This document shows, one piece after another, positions 38,138 through 48,986 of a DNA stretch of 64,000 bases (position 1 is its first letter; the number at the start of each line of letters is the position of its first letter). Below the pieces are notes generated by a model. It saw only the letters and a program-made list of their open reading frames with translations, did not search any database and had not been told where the DNA came from. The stretch spans positions 186,001 through 250,000 of the forward strand of contig NZ_AXVD01000004.1 in the NCBI RefSeq assembly GCF_000482385.1, read 5' to 3'. Position numbers and translations under genes: made by a program. The DNA comes from Nocardia sp. CNY236. Lineage in GTDB: Bacteria; Actinomycetota; Actinomycetes; Mycobacteriales; Mycobacteriaceae.

Positions 38138-38902
38138 TCAGAGGCCGCCGGTGGACAGCAACCCGCCGTCCACCCGAATCGTCTCTCCGGTGATCCACGC
38201 GGCCTCATCGGAGACCAGGAATCCGATCAAGCGCGCCACGTCCTGCGGAGTTCCCAGCCGCTTCATCGGGTACGCGCTGGCGGCGCGCTCTTCGTCGGCC
38301 GAGTACAGCGCCGAAGCGAACTTCGTCTTGATCACCCCGGGAGCGACCGCGTTCACTCGGATGCTCGGCCCCAACTGCCAGGCGAGTTCGTTGGTCAGGT
38401 GGATCAACGCGGCTTTGGACGAGCCGTACGCTGCGATCACACCGCTCGAACGCATACCCGCCACACTCGCCACATTGACGACCGCGCCGCCGTGGTCGCG
38501 CATCCACGCTCGGTATGCCTCCTGAACATACCCGAGGGCGGCAACCACGTTCACGTCGAAGATCTTGCGCACCGCATCCAGGTCGGCGTCCATCAGTGCA
38601 CCGAACACCGGATTGATACCCGTGTTGTTGATCACGATGTCGAGCGAACCGAACTCGGTGACTGCGCGCTCGACCCCGGCGGCCCGATCCTCGGCGACCC
38701 CGGCATTTCCGGCCACGGCAAGAACTTCGCCTTGGTGCCCGAGACCGCGCAGATCGGCGGCTGCTTCATCGAGCGGGTCCTTCTTGCGCGCCGAGATCAG
38801 CACGTTCGCGCCACGGGCCAGTAGTTCTGCCGCCACGGCCTTGCCGATGCCACGACTGGCCCCGGTCACCAGAGCGGTCTTCCCCATCAGATCGGTACTC
38901 AT
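38138..38902 (-). CDS. SDR family oxidoreductase (FabG-like)
   Basis: A 254-residue classical SDR: TGASRGIGKAV near residues 14-24, NNTGINP, the catalytic Ser in NVASVAGM, YGSSKAALIHL with Tyr and Lys, and the C-terminal ITGETIRVDGG. It probably reduces a 3-oxoacyl or similar substrate with NAD(P)H; specificity is not predictable. Divergent from the ABC-F gene. Confidence 0.88.
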   Translation of the reverse strand: MSTDLMGKTALVTGASRGIGKAVAAELLARGANVLISARKKDPLDEAAADLRGLGHQGEVLAVAGNAGVAEDRAAGVERAVTEFGSLDIVINNTGINPVFGALMDADLDAVRKIFDVNVVAALGYVQEAYRAWMRDHGGAVVNVASVAGMRSSGVIAAYGSSKAALIHLTNELAWQLGPSIRVNAVAPGVIKTKFASALYSADEERAASAYPMKRLGTPQDVARLIGFLVSDEAAWITGETIRVDGGLLSTGGL

Positions 38903-39071
38903 GGCATCGCACCGTAGCGCAGCGGATCCTGAGCCGCGTTACCACCGTCACATCAAGGGCCGGGATGTCTGGTCGGCTGTTCGTGCTCGGTAAAATCGGT
39001 GGCTCTTGTGTGCATCGGCTCCGATAATCGATCAGCGCACATCCAGCACCACGATCCGCGAGGAGAAGTTT

Positions 39072-40703
39072 GTGATCACCGCGACCGACCTGGAGGTCCG
39101 GGCCGGAATCCGCACCCTGTTGTCGGCGCCGGGGCCGGCGCTGCGTGTGCAGTCGGGGGATCGAATCGGACTGGTCGGGAGGAACGGGGCGGGTAAGACG
39201 ACCACACTGCGCATCTTGGCCGGTGAAGGCGAGCCGTACGCCGGCAAGGTCCTGCGCACCAGCGAGGTCGGTTATTTGCCGCAGGATCCGCGTGAAGGCA
39301 ATCTCGACGTGCTCGCCCGTGAGCGCGTGTTGTCCGCGCGTGGCCTGGACAGGCTCCTGCGTGAAATGGAAAAGCAGCAGGTCCTGATGGCCGAAATCGT
39401 CGATGACACGGAGCGTGAGAAGGCGGTCCGCAAGTACGGCAGGCTGGAAGATCGGTTCTCAGCTCTCGGCGGGTACATCGCCGAGAGCGAGGCGGCACGC
39501 ATCTGTCACAGCCTGGGCCTGCCCGATCGAGTGTTGGGCCAGCCGCTACGCACTCTCTCCGGTGGACAACGCCGACGAATCGAGCTGGCGCGCATTTTGT
39601 TCGCGGCCTCCGATGGCAGCGGTGGTCGCTCGGACACCATCTTGTTGCTGGACGAGCCGACCAACCATCTCGATGCCGATTCGATCACCTGGTTGCGTGG
39701 CTTCCTGCAGAACCATGACGGCGGTCTGATCGTGATCAGCCACGATGTGGAGTTGCTGGGCGATGTGGTGAACCGGGTGTGGTTTCTGGACGCGGTTCGT
39801 GGCGAGGCGGACGTCTACAACATGGGCTGGCAGAAGTATCTGGACGCACGTGCCGCCGACGAACAGCGCCGGCGCCGGGAACGGGCGAACGCGGAGAAGA
39901 AGGCGAGTGCATTGCGCGCTCAGGCGGCCAAGATGGGCGGGAAGGCCTCGAAAGCGGCCGCGGCGCAGAACTGGGTCAGACGGGCCGATCGCCTGCTTGC
40001 GGAAGTCGATGACGTGCGCGTCGCCGACAAGGTCGCCAGGATCAAGTTCCCCGAGCCGGCATCGTGCGGTCGAACTCCGCTGGTGGCCGAGAATCTGACC
40101 AAGCTCTACGGGTCGCTGGAGATTTTCACCGGGGTCGACCTGGCGATCGATCGCGGCAGCCGGGTCGTGGTACTCGGTCTCAATGGCGCGGGCAAAACCA
40201 CCCTGTTGCGTTTGCTTGCCGGGCTGGAGCGGCCCACGGCGGGCGAGTTGGTGCCAGGACACGGCCTGCGCGTCGGATATTTCGCGCAAGAACACGACAC
40301 CCTCGACGATTCCGCCACCGTGTGGGAGAACATCCGCAATGCGGCGCCGAACGCGGGCGAACAAGACCTCCGCGGTCTTCTCGGTGCCTTCATGTTCTCG
40401 GGCCCGCAGCTGGAACAGCCGGCGGGCACGCTGTCGGGTGGAGAGAAGACACGGTTGGCGTTGGCGGGCCTGGTCTCCTCGACGGCGAATGTGTTGCTGC
40501 TGGACGAGCCGACGAACAATCTCGATCCGGTGTCGCGGGAGCAGGTGCTGGACGCGCTGAGAAGTTATGCCGGTGCTGTGGTGCTGGTGACTCACGATCC
40601 CGGCGCTGCGGAGGCGCTGTCGCCGGAGCGGGTGATCTTGTTGCCGGATGGAACAGAGGATCACTGGTCGGCGGAGTATCTCGACCTCATCCAACTTGCG
40701 TGA
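39072..40703 (+). CDS. ABC-F family ATP-binding protein
   Basis: A 543-residue protein with two ABC domains and no membrane part. Walker A motifs are GRNGAGKTTT and GLNGAGKTTL, signatures LSGGQRRRIELA and LSGGEKTRLALA, and Walker B ends LDEPTNHLD and LDEPTNNLD. A helical Lys/Arg-rich linker (about residues 270-310) joins them. ABC-F proteins act on the ribosome in translation control or antibiotic protection. The position matches Rv1473. The GTG start has GAGGAGAAG just upstream. Confidence 0.93.
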   Translation: MITATDLEVRAGIRTLLSAPGPALRVQSGDRIGLVGRNGAGKTTTLRILAGEGEPYAGKVLRTSEVGYLPQDPREGNLDVLARERVLSARGLDRLLREMEKQQVLMAEIVDDTEREKAVRKYGRLEDRFSALGGYIAESEAARICHSLGLPDRVLGQPLRTLSGGQRRRIELARILFAASDGSGGRSDTILLLDEPTNHLDADSITWLRGFLQNHDGGLIVISHDVELLGDVVNRVWFLDAVRGEADVYNMGWQKYLDARAADEQRRRRERANAEKKASALRAQAAKMGGKASKAAAAQNWVRRADRLLAEVDDVRVADKVARIKFPEPASCGRTPLVAENLTKLYGSLEIFTGVDLAIDRGSRVVVLGLNGAGKTTLLRLLAGLERPTAGELVPGHGLRVGYFAQEHDTLDDSATVWENIRNAAPNAGEQDLRGLLGAFMFSGPQLEQPAGTLSGGEKTRLALAGLVSSTANVLLLDEPTNNLDPVSREQVLDALRSYAGAVVLVTHDPGAAEALSPERVILLPDGTEDHWSAEYLDLIQLA

Positions 40704-40722
40704 GTTCCATCACATCTTTTCG

Positions 40723-40751
40723 TTGATCGTGGCCCTTCGAGTGCTTAGCCT
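40723..40751 (+). promoter_or_regulatory. Promoter of the small HTH gene
   Basis: TTGATC (-35) and TAGCCT (-10) are separated by 17 bases. Transcription would start about 25 bases before the ATG at 40785, and GGAGGAAG provides the ribosome-binding site. Confidence 0.5.
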
Positions 40752-40784
40752 GGAATCACGCTGCTCGGCGACTCGGAGGAAGCC

Positions 40785-41018
40785 ATGAGCGACAGGCCCA
40801 CGCAAGGCAAAGCCACATTGGGTAAGGGCACACGTGTCACCGGTAAGTCACGCGATCGCCTGCAATCTCAGTTGAAGAAGCAATACGAGGCGGGTGCGAG
40901 CATCCGGTCATTGGCGCGGTCCACCGGCCGTTCCTACGGCTTCATCCACAATGTGCTCGTGGAGTCGCAGGTACAGCTCCGCAGCCGGGGTGGAGCCAAT
41001 CGCCGGAAGAGCCAATAG
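40785..41018 (+). CDS. Small helix-turn-helix protein, Rv1473A-like
   Basis: A 77-residue basic protein. After a Lys/Gly-rich start it has a helix-turn-helix: LKKQYEAGASIRSLARSTGRSYGFIHNVL, which I split here as LKKQYEAGASIRSLARS and then TGRSYGFIHNVL. A basic tail follows. It probably binds DNA; the target is unknown. A small regulator occupies the same place after the ABC-F gene in mycobacteria. GGAGGAAG lies six bases before the ATG. Confidence 0.8.
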   Translation: MSDRPTQGKATLGKGTRVTGKSRDRLQSQLKKQYEAGASIRSLARSTGRSYGFIHNVLVESQVQLRSRGGANRRKSQ

Positions 41019-41067
41019 CATCGTCGGCTGCTCGTACCCGGCCAGGGCTGTGTGACGACATGCCGTA

Positions 41068-41096
41068 GCGCGGCGGGCTGATCGGCCCGCCGGCGC
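41068..41096. terminator. Inverted repeat between HTH gene and ATP-grasp gene
   Basis: GCGCGGCGGGC (41068-41078) pairs with 41085-41096, one bulged base, six-base loop. It lies between convergent stops. Confidence 0.5.
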
Positions 41097-41178
41097 GGGG
41101 TCGAGTGTCGGGTCGGGCCGATCTGGCGGCTGGGGCCGGAGTGGGTCGATACCCCAGGCAGGCACACAGGCGATCGGC

Positions 41179-42129
41179 TCAGTAGCCGGTCACCGTGCCG
41201 TCTCCGTTCACCAGCAGGTTGGCCAGGCTACGGACGATCGGCAGCCCGGTCTCGATCTCGAGGTGCGCGAACTCCCCCCGCGGATCGACTTCGAGGAAGT
41301 AGTACTCGCCGTCGCGGGCGAGTCGAAGCTCGATCACCCCGAAGGACAGTCCCAGTGCACCCATCAGGGTGGCCAATGACTTGCTCACGCCAGCCGGCAA
41401 GTGTCCGACCGAGGCTTCCAGACGAGGATCGGCATGGTCGAGGTCCGGGTGCGACTCGGTGCGCACGGTCCATTCGACGCCGTCCACCCATACCACCCGA
41501 AAGTCGTAGGCGCCGTCGATATGGTCCTGAAACGTGGTCGGCGCCGACCGGATAGCGGCGAGCGTAGCGAAATCGGTCTTGGAGACGATTCGAGTCGGTG
41601 AGATCCCAGCGCAGCTGGCGCCGGGGCAGGTGTAAACAACAGAGCTGGGACGGGATTCGACAAAGCTGCGTGCCTCGTCCGGATCATTGGTGATCAGTGT
41701 TTCCGGCACCGCGAACCCGGCTCGTAGTGCGGTCTCGAGTTGGACGATCTTGCGGGTGGCGATCCGGTCGGCGCTGGGGTCGTTGATCCAGCGCGCCGGG
41801 ATTGACCACAGCAGGCCCTGGACGAATGCATCGCACTGGGCTTGGCGAAAAGTGTTGTCCGAGGGGTGAACCCCAGTGGGCACGCGCGTGGGGCGTGGAC
41901 GTCGCCACCATACCGACCGCATGTCGTCGAGGCCGATGCGATGCGATACCGAGCGTGCCGTACCGAGCCGGTCGAGCCGGAAGCTGGCCGACTCGCGCGG
42001 AAAATCACACAGATCGAGATGAATCGGATCGAGCCCGTGGTGTTCTCGCAACGTTGCCGCCATAGCCGTGGCGTGGAGATCGTCGGATTCGGACACGATC
42101 AGGACCGAATCTTTTCGGCGTGCAGGCAT
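41179..42129 (-). CDS. Graspetide-type ATP-grasp ligase (MvdD/TgmB-like)
   Basis: A 316-residue ATP-grasp protein of the RiPP-maturase class. It should use ATP to form ester or amide links between Ser/Thr/Lys and Asp/Glu side chains of a peptide. The N-terminal domain has VLIVSESDDLHATA and SVWWRRP (72-78). The ATP-grasp part has DRIATRKIVQLETA, YDFRVVWVDG (208-217) and the metal-binding EVDPRGEFAHLE (280-291) followed by TGLPIV. At 165-170 the sequence is VVYTCP where relatives usually have a Lys (VxYKPL-like), a point to check. Eleven bases upstream ends a 33-codon precursor-like ORF. Inserted between core genes. Confidence 0.82.
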   Translation of the reverse strand: MPARRKDSVLIVSESDDLHATAMAATLREHHGLDPIHLDLCDFPRESASFRLDRLGTARSVSHRIGLDDMRSVWWRRPRPTRVPTGVHPSDNTFRQAQCDAFVQGLLWSIPARWINDPSADRIATRKIVQLETALRAGFAVPETLITNDPDEARSFVESRPSSVVYTCPGASCAGISPTRIVSKTDFATLAAIRSAPTTFQDHIDGAYDFRVVWVDGVEWTVRTESHPDLDHADPRLEASVGHLPAGVSKSLATLMGALGLSFGVIELRLARDGEYYFLEVDPRGEFAHLEIETGLPIVRSLANLLVNGDGTVTGY

Positions 42130-42140
42130 GCGTCCGCGGT

Positions 42141-42242
42141 TCAGCCGAGATCGTCGTCGTTGCTGCAGTGGTGGTCACCGTACGTGGACGATTCGTTCTG
42201 GTAAGAGGTATTCGTCCCGGGAAGGCGAATTGCGTCGGTCAT
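42141..42242 (-). CDS. Candidate graspetide precursor peptide, 33 residues
   Basis: A 33-codon ORF, ATG to TGA, starting MTDAIRLPGTNT. The C-terminal part is rich in acceptor and donor side chains: ESSTYGDHH, one Cys, then SNDDDLG at the end. A ribosome-binding site (GGAGAG) lies about seven bases before the ATG. The stop is 11 bases before the ATP-grasp gene, so the two form one transcript. The composition (Thr/Ser before clustered Asp/Glu) is what an ester/amide-forming ligase would modify. Too short for gene finders. No homologue was checked. Confidence 0.65.
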   Translation of the reverse strand: MTDAIRLPGTNTSYQNESSTYGDHHCSNDDDLG

Positions 42243-42272
42243 CGCCGTCTCTCCGATCTGCTTACTATTTGC

Positions 42273-42300
42273 CACACCCCCGATTGTGTGAGTGATCATA
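42273..42300 (-). promoter_or_regulatory. Promoter and inverted repeat of the graspetide cassette
   Basis: On the minus strand TATGAT (42295-42300) is a near-consensus -10. Just downstream, CACAC and GTGTG (42273-42277, 42286-42290) form an inverted repeat that would overlap the transcription start and early leader. The rest of the interval up to 42523 shows no supported gene. Confidence 0.4.
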
Positions 42301-42523
42301 GCGCGATTGTGGCCACGATCGGCAAGGATCGGAAGATTTCGTGGCTGGCGGCAAACCAGGTTTCGATCGGGACAGGACGGGTACTAGAGCAACCTCGCCG
42401 CGGTCGGACAAGACCGGATTGCAAATAGCTAGCAAACATTGTTGGGGTGGCGCCGGGAACCATAGCCCAATGATGACGGCTGTGCATCTGCACACTCGCG
42501 TCGCTACTACGGCGAAGACCTGG

Positions 42524-43090
42524 TCAGTGCTTCCGGCGCACCGATGCTTCGACGAGATCCAGGACCGCGGAAAGATTTTCGTTGGTGTGCCCGGAGGCGA
42601 TGCGGGCGATCAGGCCGTCGAGGACGAGGTCGAGGTAGCCGAGCAGGACATCGGTCGGGACGTCGTCCCGTAATGCGCCCGCGGCTTTACGGCGCTCGAG
42701 ACGGGCCAGTGTGGCAGCGGTCAACTCGGCGGAGCGCTGGGTCCAGCCGGCGCGGAACTCCGGATCGGTGCGAAGTCGTCGTGCGATCTCCAAACGTGTT
42801 CCGAGCCAGTTGAACTGCTCGGGGTGAGTCAACATATCCCGCATCACCTGCACGATGCCCTGATTGGCTGCAACGTCCGCCATGCGTTCGGCATCTTCTT
42901 GAGCCAGGGCGAGGAACAGTGCGTCCTTGTCCCGGAAATGATGGAAGATAGCTCCCCGGGACAGCCCGATTTCCTCCTCCAGTCTGCGCACCGTCGCACC
43001 GTCGTAGCCGAACTCGGCGAAGCAGCGGCGAGCCCCGTCGAGAATCTGGCTGCGCCGTGCGGCGAGGTGATCGTCACTGACCTTGGGCAT
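42524..43090 (-). CDS. acnR: TetR-family repressor of aconitase, AcnR-like
   Basis: A 188-residue TetR regulator with the HTH in GATVRRLEEEIGLSRGAIFHHFRDKDALF (residues about 32-60; quoted here as GATVRRLEEEIG and GLSRGAIFHHF). The C-terminal ligand domain is all helical. It follows acn on the same strand, as in corynebacteria and mycobacteria (Rv1474c). An exact match to the AcnR consensus lies in the acn promoter at 46165-46180, supporting the name. ATG chosen before KVSDDHLAARR; the longer frame overlaps the terminator. Confidence 0.85.
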   Translation of the reverse strand: MPKVSDDHLAARRSQILDGARRCFAEFGYDGATVRRLEEEIGLSRGAIFHHFRDKDALFLALAQEDAERMADVAANQGIVQVMRDMLTHPEQFNWLGTRLEIARRLRTDPEFRAGWTQRSAELTAATLARLERRKAAGALRDDVPTDVLLGYLDLVLDGLIARIASGHTNENLSAVLDLVEASVRRKH

Positions 43091-43153
43091 CGGGTTCCTC
43101 CGAAGAAGGGGGTCACATGGCATGGCACGCGGTGGGCCGCGAAAGCGGAATGC

Positions 43154-43195
43154 GTGGGGGTCCGCGCCTCGCTGACGCGGTGCGCGGACCCCCAC
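43154..43195 (-). terminator. Terminator-like hairpin between acn and acnR
   Basis: Perfect 14-base arms (43154-43167 and 43182-43195) with a 14-base loop, 27 bases after the acn stop. It may reduce read-through from acn into acnR. Confidence 0.65.
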
Positions 43196-43221
43196 AACCG
43201 GCTCTACCGGTCGAACGCGGT

Positions 43222-46152
<2,931 letters not shown>

Positions 46153-46164
46153 TCACAACCTTAA

Positions 46165-46180
46165 CAGTACGCTTGTCCTG
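46165..46180 (-). promoter_or_regulatory. AcnR operator in the acn promoter
   Basis: The minus strand reads CAGGACAAGCGTACTG, an exact fit to CAGNACNNNCGTACTG, the AcnR motif as I recall it from C. glutamicum. It lies about 100 bases before the acn ATG and just upstream of a TAAGGT -10 candidate. Confidence 0.6.
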
Positions 46181-46343
46181 TGAAACGCCAGGGGGCGGTT
46201 CGGCGTGCCGTGCATCGATAATGCGACACTCCGTCGCGTACTGTGCATTCGAGCCAGCAAGAAGGACCTGCTTCGCCCTGCTGCGCTGGATGCCCGTCGC
46301 TTCGGACGCAGACACCGACGCGGCTCGACAGACCGGATGGAAG

Positions 46344-46883
46344 ATGACCGCCCCGCACACCTCGGTTTTCACCCCTATGGCAGCCGAATTGCCGCCGAAT
46401 GTCACAGCGGACACGGTGGTGGCGCTCACCGCCGACCTCGCCGACGATCACGTTGCGACATTGACCGGTAGGGACGAGGAGCAACTCGCGGCGATCGCTG
46501 CCGACGCGCGATCGCAAGGGATCCCGCTGAACATCGTCGTCATTCCTGGAAATCCGGGACACGATTCGAGTCTGCGTGATCTGGCTACCGAGGTGGGCAA
46601 GACGCAGCAGGGCACAGTGGTCGTGCTCAGCGACGATTGGGTGGGCACCTACAGCGACACGGTCAGTCGGGTGCGGCTGGAGTGGGCCGAAGACGCCGCG
46701 AAATATACCCAGGGCGCGAGCGCGGAGGCGGCGGGCAACTTCGTCGAACGGCTGGTGACGCCGGAACCGATGTCCTGGACCGCGATCACCTGTGCCGTGT
46801 TGGCGGGGACCTCGGTTGTCATCGTCGGCTTGGCTTGGGTGAAAGCCCGCCGGACGTCGGAAGGTCCGCTCGGTTCGGATTGA
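46344..46883 (+). CDS. Rv1476-like membrane protein
   Basis: A 179-residue protein. The N-terminal 145 residues form a soluble alpha/beta domain (DTVVALTADLADDHVATLTG, NIVVIPGNPGHDSS, TVVVLSDDWVGTYS). A single helix near the C-terminus (WTAITCAVLAGTSVVIVGLAW) is followed by a positive tail, so the domain probably faces outside. It lies between acn and the NlpC/P60 hydrolase, as Rv1476 does. Function unknown. The ATG has GGATGGAAG upstream. Confidence 0.75.
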   Translation: MTAPHTSVFTPMAAELPPNVTADTVVALTADLADDHVATLTGRDEEQLAAIAADARSQGIPLNIVVIPGNPGHDSSLRDLATEVGKTQQGTVVVLSDDWVGTYSDTVSRVRLEWAEDAAKYTQGASAEAAGNFVERLVTPEPMSWTAITCAVLAGTSVVIVGLAWVKARRTSEGPLGSD

Positions 46884-46904
46884 CCGATGAGATCGGCCGG
46901 TTTC

Positions 46905-47100
46905 ATTGGCGTTTGCCTGGTCGCGCGGTGGCCCGGTGCGCGCTCTGACGGGGTGGCCACGTGTGGGCTGCCGCGGGCGGCTCGGTCCCCTGCGAGTGCC
47001 CGCATACCCCGAACCTGGCCGAATCCGGCAATCCACCTCTCGTATGCGGTAGCTGCAGCCGGCGCGACTGTCGGCACCGCATGCGGCGACGGTTGGTTTG
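46905..47100 (+). promoter_or_regulatory. Possible c-di-AMP (ydaO-type) riboswitch
   Basis: The 529-base gap before the NlpC/P60 gene has no ORF with coding character. It contains GACGGGGTG near 46946 and CCGAATCCGGCAATCC near 47021, resembling two conserved boxes of actinobacterial ydaO elements, which often precede NlpC/P60 hydrolases. A hairpin at 47070-47090 (GTCG...CCGCATGCGG...CGAC) followed by a T-rich stretch could be the expression platform. Pattern recognition only; the bounds are approximate. Confidence 0.3.
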
Positions 47101-47160
47101 TGACGGTTCGTATGTGCTGAGCGGATATCCACGCTGCCAGAAGGCCACACCAGCACTCAT

Positions 47161-47233
47161 AGAGCTAATTTTTGGATTGTCAGTCCATGCTCTCGAATAG
47201 GCGATTGCGCAGTTATAGCTAGTTTCTAGCTAT
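47161..47233 (+). promoter_or_regulatory. AT-rich patch with two inverted repeats before the hydrolase gene
   Basis: AGAGC...GCTCT (47161-47193), with an inner TGGA...TCCA, makes a hairpin, and ATAGCTA-GTTTC-TAGCTAT (47215-47233) is a perfect 7-base inverted repeat. The patch is much lower in GC than its surroundings. It may hold the promoter and operator of the hydrolase. Confidence 0.4.
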
Positions 47234-47412
47234 CTCCAATTCGATGGCATGTCATTTTGTCGGTTCCGTCCTGCTGGAGCCGGAAATGTCGTACCGTTCG
47301 AGTGATCTCTGCTGGCGATAGGTATTTTCGGAGCTCCTTCGTTGGGCATGGTATGTCGCTGTCTGCCCGATGCCCTGAGTGCATAGCCGGAATCCGGTCT
47401 GCTGGAGGTGGA

Positions 47413-48831
47413 ATGCGCAACAGCGGCGAGTTAGCTGATAAGAACTCACGATTGATAGCTGTTGGATTGCTCTACCTCAGTGTCGTCCTGCTTTCCGCCG
47501 GATCTGTCGCCGCAGTTCCGCCTCCTCCGCCCAATCCCAGCGACAGTCGGATCGCGGCCGCCGCCGCGCAGGTCGACGCGGCCGTGGCTGAGGTGGGCGG
47601 GTTGATCAATCGGGTCGCCGAAGTCGGCCAGCAGTTGCGTCGCCTCGATGAGGCGTTCGCCCAGCGCCGCGAAGCGGTCAACAAGGCACTGGTCGATCTG
47701 CAGGTCGCGCGGGACGCCGCGGACGTGGCCGCGGCCGAGGTCGTCGCGACACAGCGCGCATCGGCCGATGCTGTGCTGCGTGTGGGAGCGGCGCGCGATG
47801 ACTTCGACCGGTTCGCCGCTCAGGTCTACACCCGACCCAGCGCCGGCTCGCTCGTCGGCTATCTCACGGTGGCCACCCCGGGGCAGATGGTGGATCGCGC
47901 GCAGCTGCTCGGCGTGGTCGCCGAAGACCGCAAGCAGGTGTTGGAGGGCCTACGCCGGGCGCATATCGAAGCAGCGAACACCAATGCCAGCGCCCGCAGA
48001 GCGAAATCGACCGCGGACGCCGCCGCCGCTGCTGCCACAGCACGTAAGCTCCACGCCGAACAGGCGGCCGCTGCAGCGGCAGCTCGCTTTCACCAGTACA
48101 GCGCGCAGCGAGACGAACTGGTACATACCCGGCACGATGCGCAGCGTCGGTTGGATCAGGCCCGGCGTCACGTGGCCGGACTGCGCGATCAGCGCAGTGC
48201 GTTCGAGGCATGGGATGCGCAGCGTGCCGCAGAAGAAGAGGCGTTGCGCGTCGCCGCTGCGGCCGCCGCAGCGCGCTCGACTGCCGATCATGCCGCGCAT
48301 GATCGTGCTGCGGCCGTGGGGACCGGTAAACGGCCACACACCCAGTTCGAGGATGCCCCGCGGCCTGGGCTAAGCCTGCCACGATCGAAACCACCCGCGG
48401 TTCGCGGCGCGGCGGCAATCGAGGTCGTGGTCGACCGAGCGTTGTCACAGCTGGGTGTCACCTATGCCTGGGGTGGTGGCGACGAGGTCGGGCCGACACT
48501 GGGCATTCGCGATGGCGGTGTGGCCGACAGACACGGCGACTACGCCAAGACGGGATTCGACTGCTCGGGGCTGATGGTCTATGCCTTCGCGGGTATCGGT
48601 GTTGCGTTGCCGCACTACAGTGGCTATCAGTACACCGCGGGTGCGCGGGTGCCGGTTGCCGACCGAGAGCGGGGCGACATGCTGTTCTGGGGACCCAACG
48701 GCAGTCGGCACGTCGCGTTGTACCTTGGTGACGGAACGATGGTCGAGGCGCCGCAGTCCGGCGACGTGGTCAAGGTCTCGCCGGTCCGTGAGGACGGCAT
48801 CATGCCGTATGCGGTGCGAATGGTCCCTTGA
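47413..48831 (+). CDS. NlpC/P60 peptidoglycan endopeptidase, RipA-like
   Basis: A 472-residue secreted hydrolase cleaving peptidoglycan stem peptides during division. The signal peptide (LIAVGLLYLSVVLLSAGSVAA) is followed by VPPPPPNPSD, a coiled-coil region (about 40-320) that normally inhibits the enzyme, a linker, and an NlpC/P60 domain with catalytic Cys 384 (TGFDCSGL) and His 433 (SRHVALY). GGAGGTGG precedes the ATG. Mycobacteria have ripA and ripB here; this window has a single gene. Confidence 0.9.
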   Translation: MRNSGELADKNSRLIAVGLLYLSVVLLSAGSVAAVPPPPPNPSDSRIAAAAAQVDAAVAEVGGLINRVAEVGQQLRRLDEAFAQRREAVNKALVDLQVARDAADVAAAEVVATQRASADAVLRVGAARDDFDRFAAQVYTRPSAGSLVGYLTVATPGQMVDRAQLLGVVAEDRKQVLEGLRRAHIEAANTNASARRAKSTADAAAAAATARKLHAEQAAAAAAARFHQYSAQRDELVHTRHDAQRRLDQARRHVAGLRDQRSAFEAWDAQRAAEEEALRVAAAAAAARSTADHAAHDRAAAVGTGKRPHTQFEDAPRPGLSLPRSKPPAVRGAAAIEVVVDRALSQLGVTYAWGGGDEVGPTLGIRDGGVADRHGDYAKTGFDCSGLMVYAFAGIGVALPHYSGYQYTAGARVPVADRERGDMLFWGPNGSRHVALYLGDGTMVEAPQSGDVVKVSPVREDGIMPYAVRMVP

Positions 48832-48986
48832 CCCGGACCGATGGCCGCCGTGAGCATCGGACGATCCGTATATCGGAAGGCGTAGGCGGGCATCGAATTC
48901 CCGTCGCGCCGGGTCCGGTTGCGGCACTGCGGGGCGAGACCTGGAATAGTTGTGGCAGCACGCACAGGACCAAGGCGAAAGCGGGG

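Noticed and set aside
42296..42493. 65-codon minus-strand frame upstream of the graspetide peptide
   Set aside because: Considered as a second precursor. It ends at the -10 of the cassette, lacks a good ribosome-binding site and has no acidic core-like end.
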